Positions 57,394 through 64,000 of a DNA stretch of 64,000 bases are shown one piece after another. The stretch is taken from contig NZ_FUXI01000009.1 in NCBI RefSeq assembly GCF_900167335.1, positions 31,287 to 95,286 on the forward strand. Direction: 5' to 3'. Both the position numbers and the translations under genes were made by a program. The stretch is from Pilibacter termitis (GTDB lineage: Bacteria; Bacillota; Bacilli; Lactobacillales; Streptococcaceae). The number at the start of each line of letters is the position of its first letter. The stretch's first letter is position 1. The notes under the pieces were generated by a model. The model was given only the letters and a program-made list of their open reading frames with translations, was not told where the DNA came from and searched no databases.

Positions 57394-58083
57394 ATGTTTA
57401 AAGCAGTATTATTCGATTTAGACGGTGTTATCACGGATACAGCGGAGTATCATTATAAAGCATGGAAAAAATTAGGGGAAGAAATTGGTATTTCAATTGA
57501 CCGAGAATTTAACGAGCAATTAAAAGGAGTGAGTCGTGAGGATTCGCTGACTAGAATTTTAAATCATGGCGGGCAAGCTGGAAAATTTGGCAATTATACA
57601 GAAGAAGAATTTGCTGAATTAGCCAAAAGGAAAAATGACAATTATGTCGAAATGATTCAGCAAGTGTCGTCAAAAGACGTTTATTCTGGGATTTTAGAGC
57701 TTTTAAAAGAATTAAAGGAAAACGGAATAAAAATTGCTCTCGCCTCCGCATCTAAAAATGGCCCTGCATTGCTTTCTTCAATGGAGTTGACCGAGTATTT
57801 TGATGCGATTGCTGACCCTGCAAAAGTACCACATGGAAAACCTGCACCCGATATTTTTATAGCAGCTGCAAGTGGTGTTGGCGTAAAAGCCTCAGAATGT
57901 ATTGGAATAGAGGACGCTCAAGCAGGGATTCAAGCAATTAAATCAAGTGGTGCCTTACCAATAGGTGTAGGTCGTGCAAGTGACCTAGGCGAAGACATCG
58001 CACTCGTCCCAGACACGAGTAGTTTATCATTAGACTTTTTACGAAAAGTCTGGGAAAATGAAAAGCGAAGTGGGGCGTTTTGA
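57394..58083 (+). CDS. pgmB: Beta-phosphoglucomutase
   Basis: 229 residues of the HAD superfamily: [14 protein letters not shown] with Asp8 nucleophile and Asp10 acid/base, the cap with KGVSREDSL, then [17 protein letters not shown] and [12 protein letters not shown]. Interconverts beta-glucose 1-phosphate and glucose 6-phosphate. That substrate normally comes from a maltose or trehalose phosphorylase (GH65), but no GH65 gene lies in this window. The final codons (EKRSGAF and stop) are encoded by family A repeat A7, which has replaced the native end. Confidence 0.95.
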   Translation: MFKAVLFDLDGVITDTAEYHYKAWKKLGEEIGISIDREFNEQLKGVSREDSLTRILNHGGQAGKFGNYTEEEFAELAKRKNDNYVEMIQQVSSKDVYSGILELLKELKENGIKIALASASKNGPALLSSMELTEYFDAIADPAKVPHGKPAPDIFIAAASGVGVKASECIGIEDAQAGIQAIKSSGALPIGVGRASDLGEDIALVPDTSSLSLDFLRKVWENEKRSGAF

Positions 58084-58411
58084 AGTTTGTGGCAGTGAGC
58101 CACGTCGTTCATTTACTACTACACTTCGTTTCGCATACAGTCTTTCTAAGAATCAAAGATTCTTGAAAGACTAGCATCGAAACGAAGTTTCGAGCGACGT
58201 TGCGAACAGCCACCAAACTTCAGCCCCACGCAGCTAGACCAAGAAAAGCGAAGTGGGGCGTTTAGGAGTTTGTCACAGTGAACCATGCCATTTACTTGCC
58301 TGAAGCAGAGCTTCAGGTGGCATTGTGAACAGTGACCAAACTCCTGCCCCACATAGCTAGACCAAGAAAAGCGAAGTGGGGCGGTTTGAAGTTTGCCGCA
58401 GTGAGCCGTGC
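58060..58411 (+). repeat. Family A hairpin repeats, tandem array (A7a 58060-58242, A7b 58243-58365, A7c partial)
   Basis: Head-to-tail units sharing gaaaagcgaagtggggcg starts and agctagaccaa ends. Arms GTGGGGC with GCCCCAC in both full units; inner arms GAAGTTTG/CAAACTTC in A7a and GGAGTTTGTCAC/GTGACCAAACTCC in A7b. A7a is the long form with the extra AGTCTTTC..GAAAGACT hairpin. The array lies between pgmB and the LacI gene and overlaps the pgmB 3' end. Confidence 0.88.
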
Positions 58412-58479
58412 CAAACTCATCTATCCATAGAAAATCAAAAATAATAAACTAATAAACTAAGAAGGGAGGATTACACAAA

Positions 58480-59520
58480 GTGGTTACAATTAAAGATATT
58501 GCTAAAAAAGTCGGAGTCGCACCGTCTACGGTTTCACGTGTCATTCAAGACAATTCTTCTATATCGGAAGAAACAAAAGTGAGGGTACGTCAAGCAATGG
58601 AGGAATTAGGCTATGTTCCCAATGTAGCAGCACGCAATTTAGTGCGTGGTTTGACCAATGCAGTAGGTGTGATTTTTCCGCCGACAGAATATGGCGAGCG
58701 AACTTCCTCACCATTTTTTATGCAAATACTAAGCAGTATCAATCAAGAGGCGATTAACAATCAGTATACAGTTGCCATTGCAACAGGACGCTCACCAGAA
58801 CAGTTGCTTGAAAATACGAAGTTGATGTACGGTCAAAAACGAGTGGACGGCTTTATCTTACTTTATGCCAACAATAACGACCCTGTAAGAGAATATTTGC
58901 GTAAGCAAAAAATTCCCTATGTTGTCATTGGTACACCAAATGATTTTGAAAATGAAACAACTTATGTAGACAATGATAATCAATTGCTTGGAAAAAATGC
59001 GGTTGATGCACTTGTTGAACGTGGGCATGAGCGGATAATGCTTGTGGTGGAGTCAATGGATAATAGCTGGGTGCAAGATAGGTATTACGGCTATATTCGT
59101 GGAATGAGACACTATGGCTTGGATACGTTTGAGACGATTGTCCTTGATAGAAAAGAGCCGATGACGATTTTGGCTTTTCAAGAGAGTATCCGAAACTACC
59201 GCCCGACAGCTTTGATTGTGGTGGACGATATTTTGAGTTTACGTGTAATCCAACTTCTCCAGATGAGCAATGTTTTAGTGCCAGATGATATTTCTGTTAT
59301 CAGCTTTAACAATTCGATTTATGCAAAACTTATTCACCCTTACATTACGACTTTTGACATTCATGTCGAAGAATTAGGACGTGTGGCGTTGAAACGTTTG
59401 ACAGAGGAAGTAAAAGGTGAAACGCAAATGCGTCATGTGAAAGTGATTATCCCACACAGCTTGAAAAATAGAGAAAGTGTCAAAACAAAAACAAAAGGAT
59501 TGAATCGAGGAGACAGATGA
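58480..59520 (+). CDS. malR: LacI-family regulator, probable maltose repressor
   Basis: 346 residues from GTG 58480 (GAAGGGAGG upstream). N-terminal helix-turn-helix VTIKDIAKKVGVAPSTVSRVI and hinge NVAARNLVRG, then a periplasmic-binding-like effector domain ending in the typical HPYITTFDIHVEELG. The GCAA-x-CG-x-TTGC operators in the malE and hydrolase promoters are the expected target. Name rests on genome position, not on direct evidence of maltose control. It follows the family A array, so it may have its own transcript. Confidence 0.85.
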   Translation: MVTIKDIAKKVGVAPSTVSRVIQDNSSISEETKVRVRQAMEELGYVPNVAARNLVRGLTNAVGVIFPPTEYGERTSSPFFMQILSSINQEAINNQYTVAIATGRSPEQLLENTKLMYGQKRVDGFILLYANNNDPVREYLRKQKIPYVVIGTPNDFENETTYVDNDNQLLGKNAVDALVERGHERIMLVVESMDNSWVQDRYYGYIRGMRHYGLDTFETIVLDRKEPMTILAFQESIRNYRPTALIVVDDILSLRVIQLLQMSNVLVPDDISVISFNNSIYAKLIHPYITTFDIHVEELGRVALKRLTEEVKGETQMRHVKVIIPHSLKNRESVKTKTKGLNRGDR

Positions 59521-59822
59521 AAACAGATTATCAATATCCATTAAGCCTTGATTGGTCAGTTCAAGAAATGGTTTTCGTGACGAACTTCTATACAAAAATT
59601 GAACAGGCATATGAGGTAGGTGTGCGGGTAGAGGAATTGCTTGAGCATTATCAGAAGTTTAAAACAGTCGTTCGCACGATTGGCGAAGAAAAACGTTTGG
59701 GGAAACAATTTGAAACGGTTAGTGGCTACTCGATTTACCAATGTGTAAAAATGGCAAAAGAAAAGCAACAGGGCAAAATAAAAATGGAGCGTAAATCTTA
59801 TGGAAAGAAATCAAGAATGTAA
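59517..59822 (+). CDS. UPF0223 family protein (YktA-like)
   Basis: 101 residues. UPF0223 hallmarks: YQYPLSLDWSVQEMVFVTNFY, VEELLEHYQKFKTVV and SIYQCVKMAKE. Start overlaps the malR stop (ATGA) with GGAGACAG upstream, and its end overlaps the phosphatase gene by 23 bases. Next to an inositol-phosphatase gene as in B. subtilis yktA-yktC. Function unknown. Confidence 0.9.
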   Translation: MKTDYQYPLSLDWSVQEMVFVTNFYTKIEQAYEVGVRVEELLEHYQKFKTVVRTIGEEKRLGKQFETVSGYSIYQCVKMAKEKQQGKIKMERKSYGKKSRM

Positions 59823-60573
59823 ATTGGTCAAAGAATGGATAGTAGAGGTGGGAAATTATATTCGCACGCATATTCATGAATCTTTCGAGGTGGCAGAAAA
59901 GGAAAATCGTCAAGATATTGTGACGGAAATGGATAAAAAAGTGCAAAATCTTTTACTTGAGAAAATCCGCACAACGTTTCCAGAGGACAAAGTATTGGCA
60001 GAAGAAAACGGTCTGTCTGAAATCGAAGAAATGTCAGGACGTCTCTGGATTATCGACCCAATAGACGGGACGCTGAATTTTTATTTCCAAAGAGAAAATT
60101 TTGCGATTATGGTGGCACTGTTCGAAGACGGGATTGGGCAATTAGGTTTCATTTACGATGTGATGAATGAGCAAATTTACTGGGGTGGCAAAAATATTGG
60201 TGTTTATCGCAATGATGAACGTTTGATGTCGCCAAAGAACACCGCACTCTCAAACGGATTGCTTGGCATTAATGCGTTCATGTATGCAGAAAATATTGAG
60301 CATACACGTGACATTGCGGACAAAAGCATGGGGGTACGTGTGTATGGCAGTGCAGCGATTGAATTTATCCATCTCTTGCATGGTCGCATTATCGCCTATC
60401 TTAGCAACCTTGCACCGTGGGATTGGGCGGCAGGTAGCGTGCTGGCAGAAGAATTAGGCTTGGAATTTTCTGCCTTAAACGGAGGGGAATTAAGTTTTGA
60501 CACTCGGAGTTACTACATTGTTGGTACGAAAGAATTGATGAAAGAAGTTCGTGAAACTTACATGAAATGTTAA
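59800..60573 (+). CDS. Inositol monophosphatase-family protein
   Basis: 257 residues. Metal-binding motif WIIDPIDGTLNF (about 84-95), an upstream Glu in LAEENGLSE, and the family's second signature APWDWAAG (about 206-213). Mg-dependent phosphatase of the IMPase/SuhB group; the true substrate (inositol phosphate, or other sugar or nucleotide phosphates) is not shown. Translationally coupled to the UPF0223 gene by overlap. Confidence 0.9.
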   Translation: MERNQECKLVKEWIVEVGNYIRTHIHESFEVAEKENRQDIVTEMDKKVQNLLLEKIRTTFPEDKVLAEENGLSEIEEMSGRLWIIDPIDGTLNFYFQRENFAIMVALFEDGIGQLGFIYDVMNEQIYWGGKNIGVYRNDERLMSPKNTALSNGLLGINAFMYAENIEHTRDIADKSMGVRVYGSAAIEFIHLLHGRIIAYLSNLAPWDWAAGSVLAEELGLEFSALNGGELSFDTRSYYIVGTKELMKEVRETYMKC

Positions 60574-60723
60574 GAATCGCTTGAAAAAATAGGAAGGACT
60601 AGCATATAGATTGCATAGCCCTTTTTTTTGTCGTATATTGGTATAGTTAGGGTTGTTATTTCCAATTTAACGTTAGAAAATCTCACATAACAATCTGTAA
60701 AAAGTAGAAATGGAGGAAATTAG

Positions 60724-62883
60724 ATGAATAAAAGGACGTATTTAGCTGAAATGGTATTGACTGTATTGGCTTTTTTCTTTGTAGGTACATTTGCCACAAA
60801 GGCAGAGGAGAAAGTATATACAATTGTTTTAGACTCAACATACGCACCATTTGAATATCAAGCAGAGGACGGAAGTTACGCAGGGATTGATGTTGACTTG
60901 CTTGATGCGATTTCTAAAAGCGAAGGCTTTAAAGTAGAAAAGAAATTCCCAGGTTTCCAAGCGGCAGTTGACCAAGTGCAAGCAGGGCAAGCGGACGGAA
61001 TTATCGCAGGAATGAGTATTACAGACGAGAGAAAGAAAAGTTTCACATTTTCAGAGCCGTACTTTGACTCAAGTATCGAAATAGCAACGAAAAAATCAGC
61101 AAAGGATATTAAGACTTTAGATGATTTAAAAGGCAAAAAAGTCGGTGTAAAAAACGGCACAGTTTCTCAAGAATGGCTAGTGAAAAACGAGAAAACGTAC
61201 GGTTATTCGCTCAAGATTTTTGATGAAGGCTCACAAATGTATGACGCACTCAACATCAATGATGTGGTGGCGATTATGGATGATGCACCAGTTATTGATT
61301 ATGCCATTACGCAAGGGAAAAATTTTGCGACACCGTTTAAACCAGTACCAATCGGTCATTATGGTTTTGCGGTGAAAAAAGGGAAAAATGAAGAACTTGT
61401 CAAAATGTTTGACAAAGGATTGAAAAAGCTCAAAGAAAATGGCAAATACGACAAAATTTTAGCCAAATATGTGGGTAATGACGAAAAAGCGACAGAAGAG
61501 TCTGAGAAAAAAGAGGAAAAAACATATACGATTGTTTTAGACTCAACCTACGCACCATTTGAATATCAAGCAGAGGACGGAAGTTACGCAGGGATTGATG
61601 TTGATTTGCTTGATGCGATTTCTAAAAGCGAAGGCTTTAAAGTAGAAAAGAAATTCCCGGGTTTCCAAGCGGCAGTTGACCAAGTGCAAGCAGGGCAAGC
61701 GGACGGAATTATCGCAGGAATGAGTATTACAGATGAGAGAAAGAAAAGTTTCACATTCTCAGAACCGTACTTTGACTCAAGTATCGAAATAGCAATCAAA
61801 AAGTCAACTAAAAATATCAAGACTTTAGATGATTTAAAAGGCAAAAAAGTTGGTGTAAAAAACGGAACAGTTTCTCAAGAATGGCTAGTGAAAAACGAGA
61901 AAACGTACGGTTATTCGCTCAAGATTTTTGATGAAGGTTCACAAATGTATGATGCACTCAACATTAATGATGTGGTGGCGATTATGGATGATGCACCAGT
62001 TATTGATTATGCCATTACGCAAGGGAAAGACTTTGCGACACCGTTTAAACCAGTACCAATCGGTCATTATGGTTTTGCGGTGAAAAAAGGAACAAATGAA
62101 GAACTTGTCAAAATGTTTGACAAAGGATTACAAAAACTCAAAGAAAATGGCGAGTATGATAAAATTCTAGCGAAATATGTTGGTGGTGAAGAGGCGACTC
62201 AAGAGGCTGAAAAGAAAGAAAGTGTAGACGAAAGCACATTTTCAGGACTTCTTTCAAACAACTGGGAGCAGTTGCTAAAAGGCTTGGGCAATACGCTTGT
62301 CATTGCTTTAGTGTCGTTTGTTTTGGCAATGATTGTCGGTGTTGTTTTCGGTTTATTCTCGGTTGCACCAATCAAAGCGTTGCGTGTATTATCAAGTATT
62401 TATGTAGATATTATCCGTGGGGTGCCACTTATGGTATTAGCTGTATTCATTTTTTACGGTTTGCCAAATGTCTTCCCGATTTTGAAATTAAATGACTTTG
62501 TCGCAGGGATTCTCGCATTGACTTTGAACGCTTCAGCGTATATCGCAGAAATTGTGCGTGGAGGAATCAATGCCGTTCCAGCAGGACAAATGGAGGCAAG
62601 TCGCTCGCTAGGGCTTGGTTATACTCGCACAATGCAAAAAATTATCTTGCCACAGGCTATTCGCATTATGGTACCAAGTCTTGTCAATCAGTTTGTTATC
62701 TCGCTAAAAGATACGACAATTATTTCCGTTATCGGAGTAATTGAGCTGTTGCAAGCAGGGAAAATTATTGTAGGACGGAATCTTCAAAGTTTTAGAGTGT
62801 ACTTGATTGTAGGTGTGATGTACTTAGTTGTCATCACCGCCTTGACGAAACTTTCTAAAGTATTAGAGAGGAGAATGAAATAA
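60724..62883 (+). CDS. glnP: Glutamine-type ABC transporter, tandem substrate-binding domains fused to permease (GlnPQ type)
   Basis: 719 residues: signal peptide (1-27, cleavage TKA-EE), substrate-binding domain 1 (about 31-257), acidic linker, domain 2 (about 267-493), linker, then a permease with about five helices and the EAA loop [19 protein letters not shown]. In Lactococcus GlnPQ two tethered binding domains differ in sequence and affinity; here they are almost identical over about 220 residues, and nearly so in DNA with a 708-base period. ATGGAGGAAATTAG before the ATG. Imports Gln, Glu or Asn with GlnQ. Confidence 0.93.
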   Translation: MNKRTYLAEMVLTVLAFFFVGTFATKAEEKVYTIVLDSTYAPFEYQAEDGSYAGIDVDLLDAISKSEGFKVEKKFPGFQAAVDQVQAGQADGIIAGMSITDERKKSFTFSEPYFDSSIEIATKKSAKDIKTLDDLKGKKVGVKNGTVSQEWLVKNEKTYGYSLKIFDEGSQMYDALNINDVVAIMDDAPVIDYAITQGKNFATPFKPVPIGHYGFAVKKGKNEELVKMFDKGLKKLKENGKYDKILAKYVGNDEKATEESEKKEEKTYTIVLDSTYAPFEYQAEDGSYAGIDVDLLDAISKSEGFKVEKKFPGFQAAVDQVQAGQADGIIAGMSITDERKKSFTFSEPYFDSSIEIAIKKSTKNIKTLDDLKGKKVGVKNGTVSQEWLVKNEKTYGYSLKIFDEGSQMYDALNINDVVAIMDDAPVIDYAITQGKDFATPFKPVPIGHYGFAVKKGTNEELVKMFDKGLQKLKENGEYDKILAKYVGGEEATQEAEKKESVDESTFSGLLSNNWEQLLKGLGNTLVIALVSFVLAMIVGVVFGLFSVAPIKALRVLSSIYVDIIRGVPLMVLAVFIFYGLPNVFPILKLNDFVAGILALTLNASAYIAEIVRGGINAVPAGQMEASRSLGLGYTRTMQKIILPQAIRIMVPSLVNQFVISLKDTTIISVIGVIELLQAGKIIVGRNLQSFRVYLIVGVMYLVVITALTKLSKVLERRMK
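60820..62190 (+). repeat. In-gene tandem duplication, two units of about 663 bases, period 708
   Basis: 60820-61482 and 61528-62190 align with only scattered, mostly synonymous changes; both encode [14 protein letters not shown] through KILAKYVG. Confidence 0.9.
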
Positions 62884-63623
62884 TGTCAAAAAATCAAATT
62901 GTTGTAGAACATTTAGTGAAAAGATACGGTGACAATGAAGTTTTAAAAGATATTTCTGTTACCTTTAAAGAAGGGGAAGTCGTGTGTATCATTGGACCTT
63001 CTGGAAGCGGAAAATCAACGTTTCTTCGTACGCTCAACAAATTAGAAGAGGCGACAAGTGGAGAAATTATCGTTGACGGATTCAATTTGACTGATAAATC
63101 AACGGATATTAACAAAGTTCGTCAGCATATCGGCATGGTATTCCAGCATTTCAATTTGTTCCCTCATTTGACGGTGTTAGAAAATATCACACTTGCACCA
63201 ATTGATTTAGGGAAAATGAGCAAGGAAGAGGCTGAAGAAAAAGCGATAAACTTGCTTGAGTTGGTCGGTTTGGCGGATAAACGTGATGAAAAACCAGAAA
63301 AACTCTCAGGCGGTCAGAAACAACGTGTAGCAATCGCAAGAGCTTTGGCGATGAATCCAGATGTTATGCTATTTGACGAGCCAACGAGTGCCTTAGACCC
63401 AGAAATGGTTGGGGACGTGTTAAATATCATGAAAAAACTTGCCGAAGAGGGCATGACAATGTTAATTGTTACACACGAAATGGGGTTTGCCAAAAACGTA
63501 GCCAATCGCGTTATGTTCATTGACGGCGGACATTTCCTAGAAGACGGCACCCCAGAGCAAATTTTTGATCATCCACAAAACCCAAGAACCAAAGACTTCT
63601 TGGATAAGGTGTTGAATATTTGA
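62883..63623 (+). CDS. glnQ: Glutamine-type ABC transporter ATPase
   Basis: 246 residues. Walker [10 protein letters not shown] (about 39-47), Q-loop [11 protein letters not shown], signature LSGGQKQR, Walker [15 protein letters not shown] and switch His VTHEMGF. Polar amino-acid ABC ATPase family. Start overlaps the last base of glnP (TAATG). Terminator follows. Confidence 0.97.
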   Translation: MSKNQIVVEHLVKRYGDNEVLKDISVTFKEGEVVCIIGPSGSGKSTFLRTLNKLEEATSGEIIVDGFNLTDKSTDINKVRQHIGMVFQHFNLFPHLTVLENITLAPIDLGKMSKEEAEEKAINLLELVGLADKRDEKPEKLSGGQKQRVAIARALAMNPDVMLFDEPTSALDPEMVGDVLNIMKKLAEEGMTMLIVTHEMGFAKNVANRVMFIDGGHFLEDGTPEQIFDHPQNPRTKDFLDKVLNI

Positions 63624-63630
63624 CGATTGA

Positions 63631-63654
63631 AACGAGCTTCGGCTCGTTTTTTTT
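63631..63654 (+). terminator. Terminator after glnQ
   Basis: ACGAGC-ttcg-GCTCGT stem with a stable UUCG loop and eight T residues; the IS element begins at the next base. Confidence 0.92.
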
Positions 63655-63715
63655 GGCTCTATACTAAATCGTGTGGAATAACAAAAATTCCATGCGATTT
63701 TTTTGCATAAAAAAA

Positions 63716-63765
63716 GACATCTCGTTTACAATGTAAGTGCCTAACCCAACAGTAAAGGAGATGTC
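63716..63765 (+). promoter_or_regulatory. Inverted repeat sequestering transposase ribosome site
   Basis: GACATCTC (63716-63723) pairs with GAGATGTC (63758-63765); the right arm contains part of the AAAGGAG ribosome site. Transcripts entering from outside would fold this hairpin and block translation, a known protection of IS elements from read-through. Confidence 0.7.
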
Positions 63766-63768
63766 TTC

Positions 63769-64000
63769 ATGGATAAGTGTACAAGAGAATTACTAGGATT
63801 TCAAGATGAAAGTTTGATATTTGAAAAGGACCGTTGGTTTTCTAGAGGGGTAGATAAGAAAAATAGAAAATTCAACAGAATTGATGGGCTATATGCGAAA
63901 GTTCCTACGCATTGCGAGAGTTGTGGGGTTCTATTTCAGAGCTCAGCAGATTACTATAAACATGGAACTATCGCAAATAAGCGAGTGATTCAGGTTCCAG
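63769..64000 (+). CDS. ISL3-family transposase, 3' partial
   Basis: 77 codons visible, starting MDKCTRELLGFQD. N-terminal zinc-finger-like Cys pair CESCG and IDGLYAKVPT, as in ISL3-family transposases. AAAGGAG 9 bases before the ATG. Continues past the window edge. Confidence 0.85.
   Translation, partial: MDKCTRELLGFQDESLIFEKDRWFSRGVDKKNRKFNRIDGLYAKVPTHCESCGVLFQSSADYYKHGTIANKRVIQVP

Larger units (their letters stand above)
63655..64000 (+). mobile_element. ISL3-family insertion sequence, left end (truncated by window)
   Basis: Starts with GGCTCTATACTAAATCG, a typical ISL3-family inverted-repeat start (GGCTCTT type), followed by the transposase gene. Right end lies outside. Confidence 0.82.

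Noticed and set aside
61584..61844. Minus-strand frame repeated at 60876-61160
   Set aside because: Antisense shadow of the duplicated binding domain.

Overview
This window looks like the chromosome of a low-GC Gram-positive bacterium of the order Lactobacillales, closest in flavour to Enterococcaceae or Carnobacteriaceae. Supporting signs are a liaXYZ-type cell-envelope stress operon next to hprK-lgt, a WxL-domain surface protein, a mannose-class PTS operon ending in a DUF956 (ManO) gene, luxS back to back with an RNase J2 gene, consensus AAGGAGG ribosome sites and several CcpA-type cre sites. I cannot fix the genus from sequence alone.

Layout. 1-10169: 3' part of a giant repeat-built surface adhesin. 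10170-10722: repeats. 10807-13364: a two-gene Gabija-like anti-phage island. 13585-20902: housekeeping block (typA, liaXYZ, hprK, lgt, dnaD, nth). 20960-21900: a tandemly duplicated holin-like small-toxin locus, one copy of which carries a mobile-element insertion. 22214-26083: a lipoprotein and a WxL surface protein. 26206-28771: a minus-strand array of toxin-antitoxin cassettes (decayed RelE type, two HepT-MntA pairs, an orphan antitoxin). 28938-33106: nitroreductase, Mga-like regulator, branched-chain amino-acid carrier. 33272-40400: divIC, S1-domain gene, tilS, hpt, ftsH, tpx, guaB. 41093-44319: mannose PTS. 44396-47805: tRNA-Thr, repeats, luxS, rnjB. 47873-59520: a maltodextrin regulon (ABC importer on minus, glucan hydrolases, pgmB and a LacI regulator on plus) joined by a divergent promoter region with shared operators. 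59517-63623: UPF0223, inositol-phosphatase family, glutamine-type ABC transporter. 63655-64000: left end of an ISL3-family IS.

The most unusual content is repetitive. Family A is a roughly 125-bp hairpin element (180 bp in a long form) whose stem arms covary between copies. Family B is a short terminal-inverted-repeat element (MITE) whose filled and empty sites can be compared inside the duplicated toxin locus. Family A is found nested inside family B at one place, absent from the same place in another B copy, and present as a deletion remnant in a third. Copies supply the end of the pgmB reading frame and touch the luxS stop codon.

How the genes work together: maltodextrins enter through MalEFG, are cut by a cyclomaltodextrinase-like enzyme and two alpha-glucosidases, with beta-glucose-1-phosphate handled by PgmB. 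HprK, CcpA sites and the mannose PTS form the carbon-catabolite side. Gabija-like genes, HepT-MntA pairs and the type I-like toxin locus make up the defence and toxin-antitoxin content.
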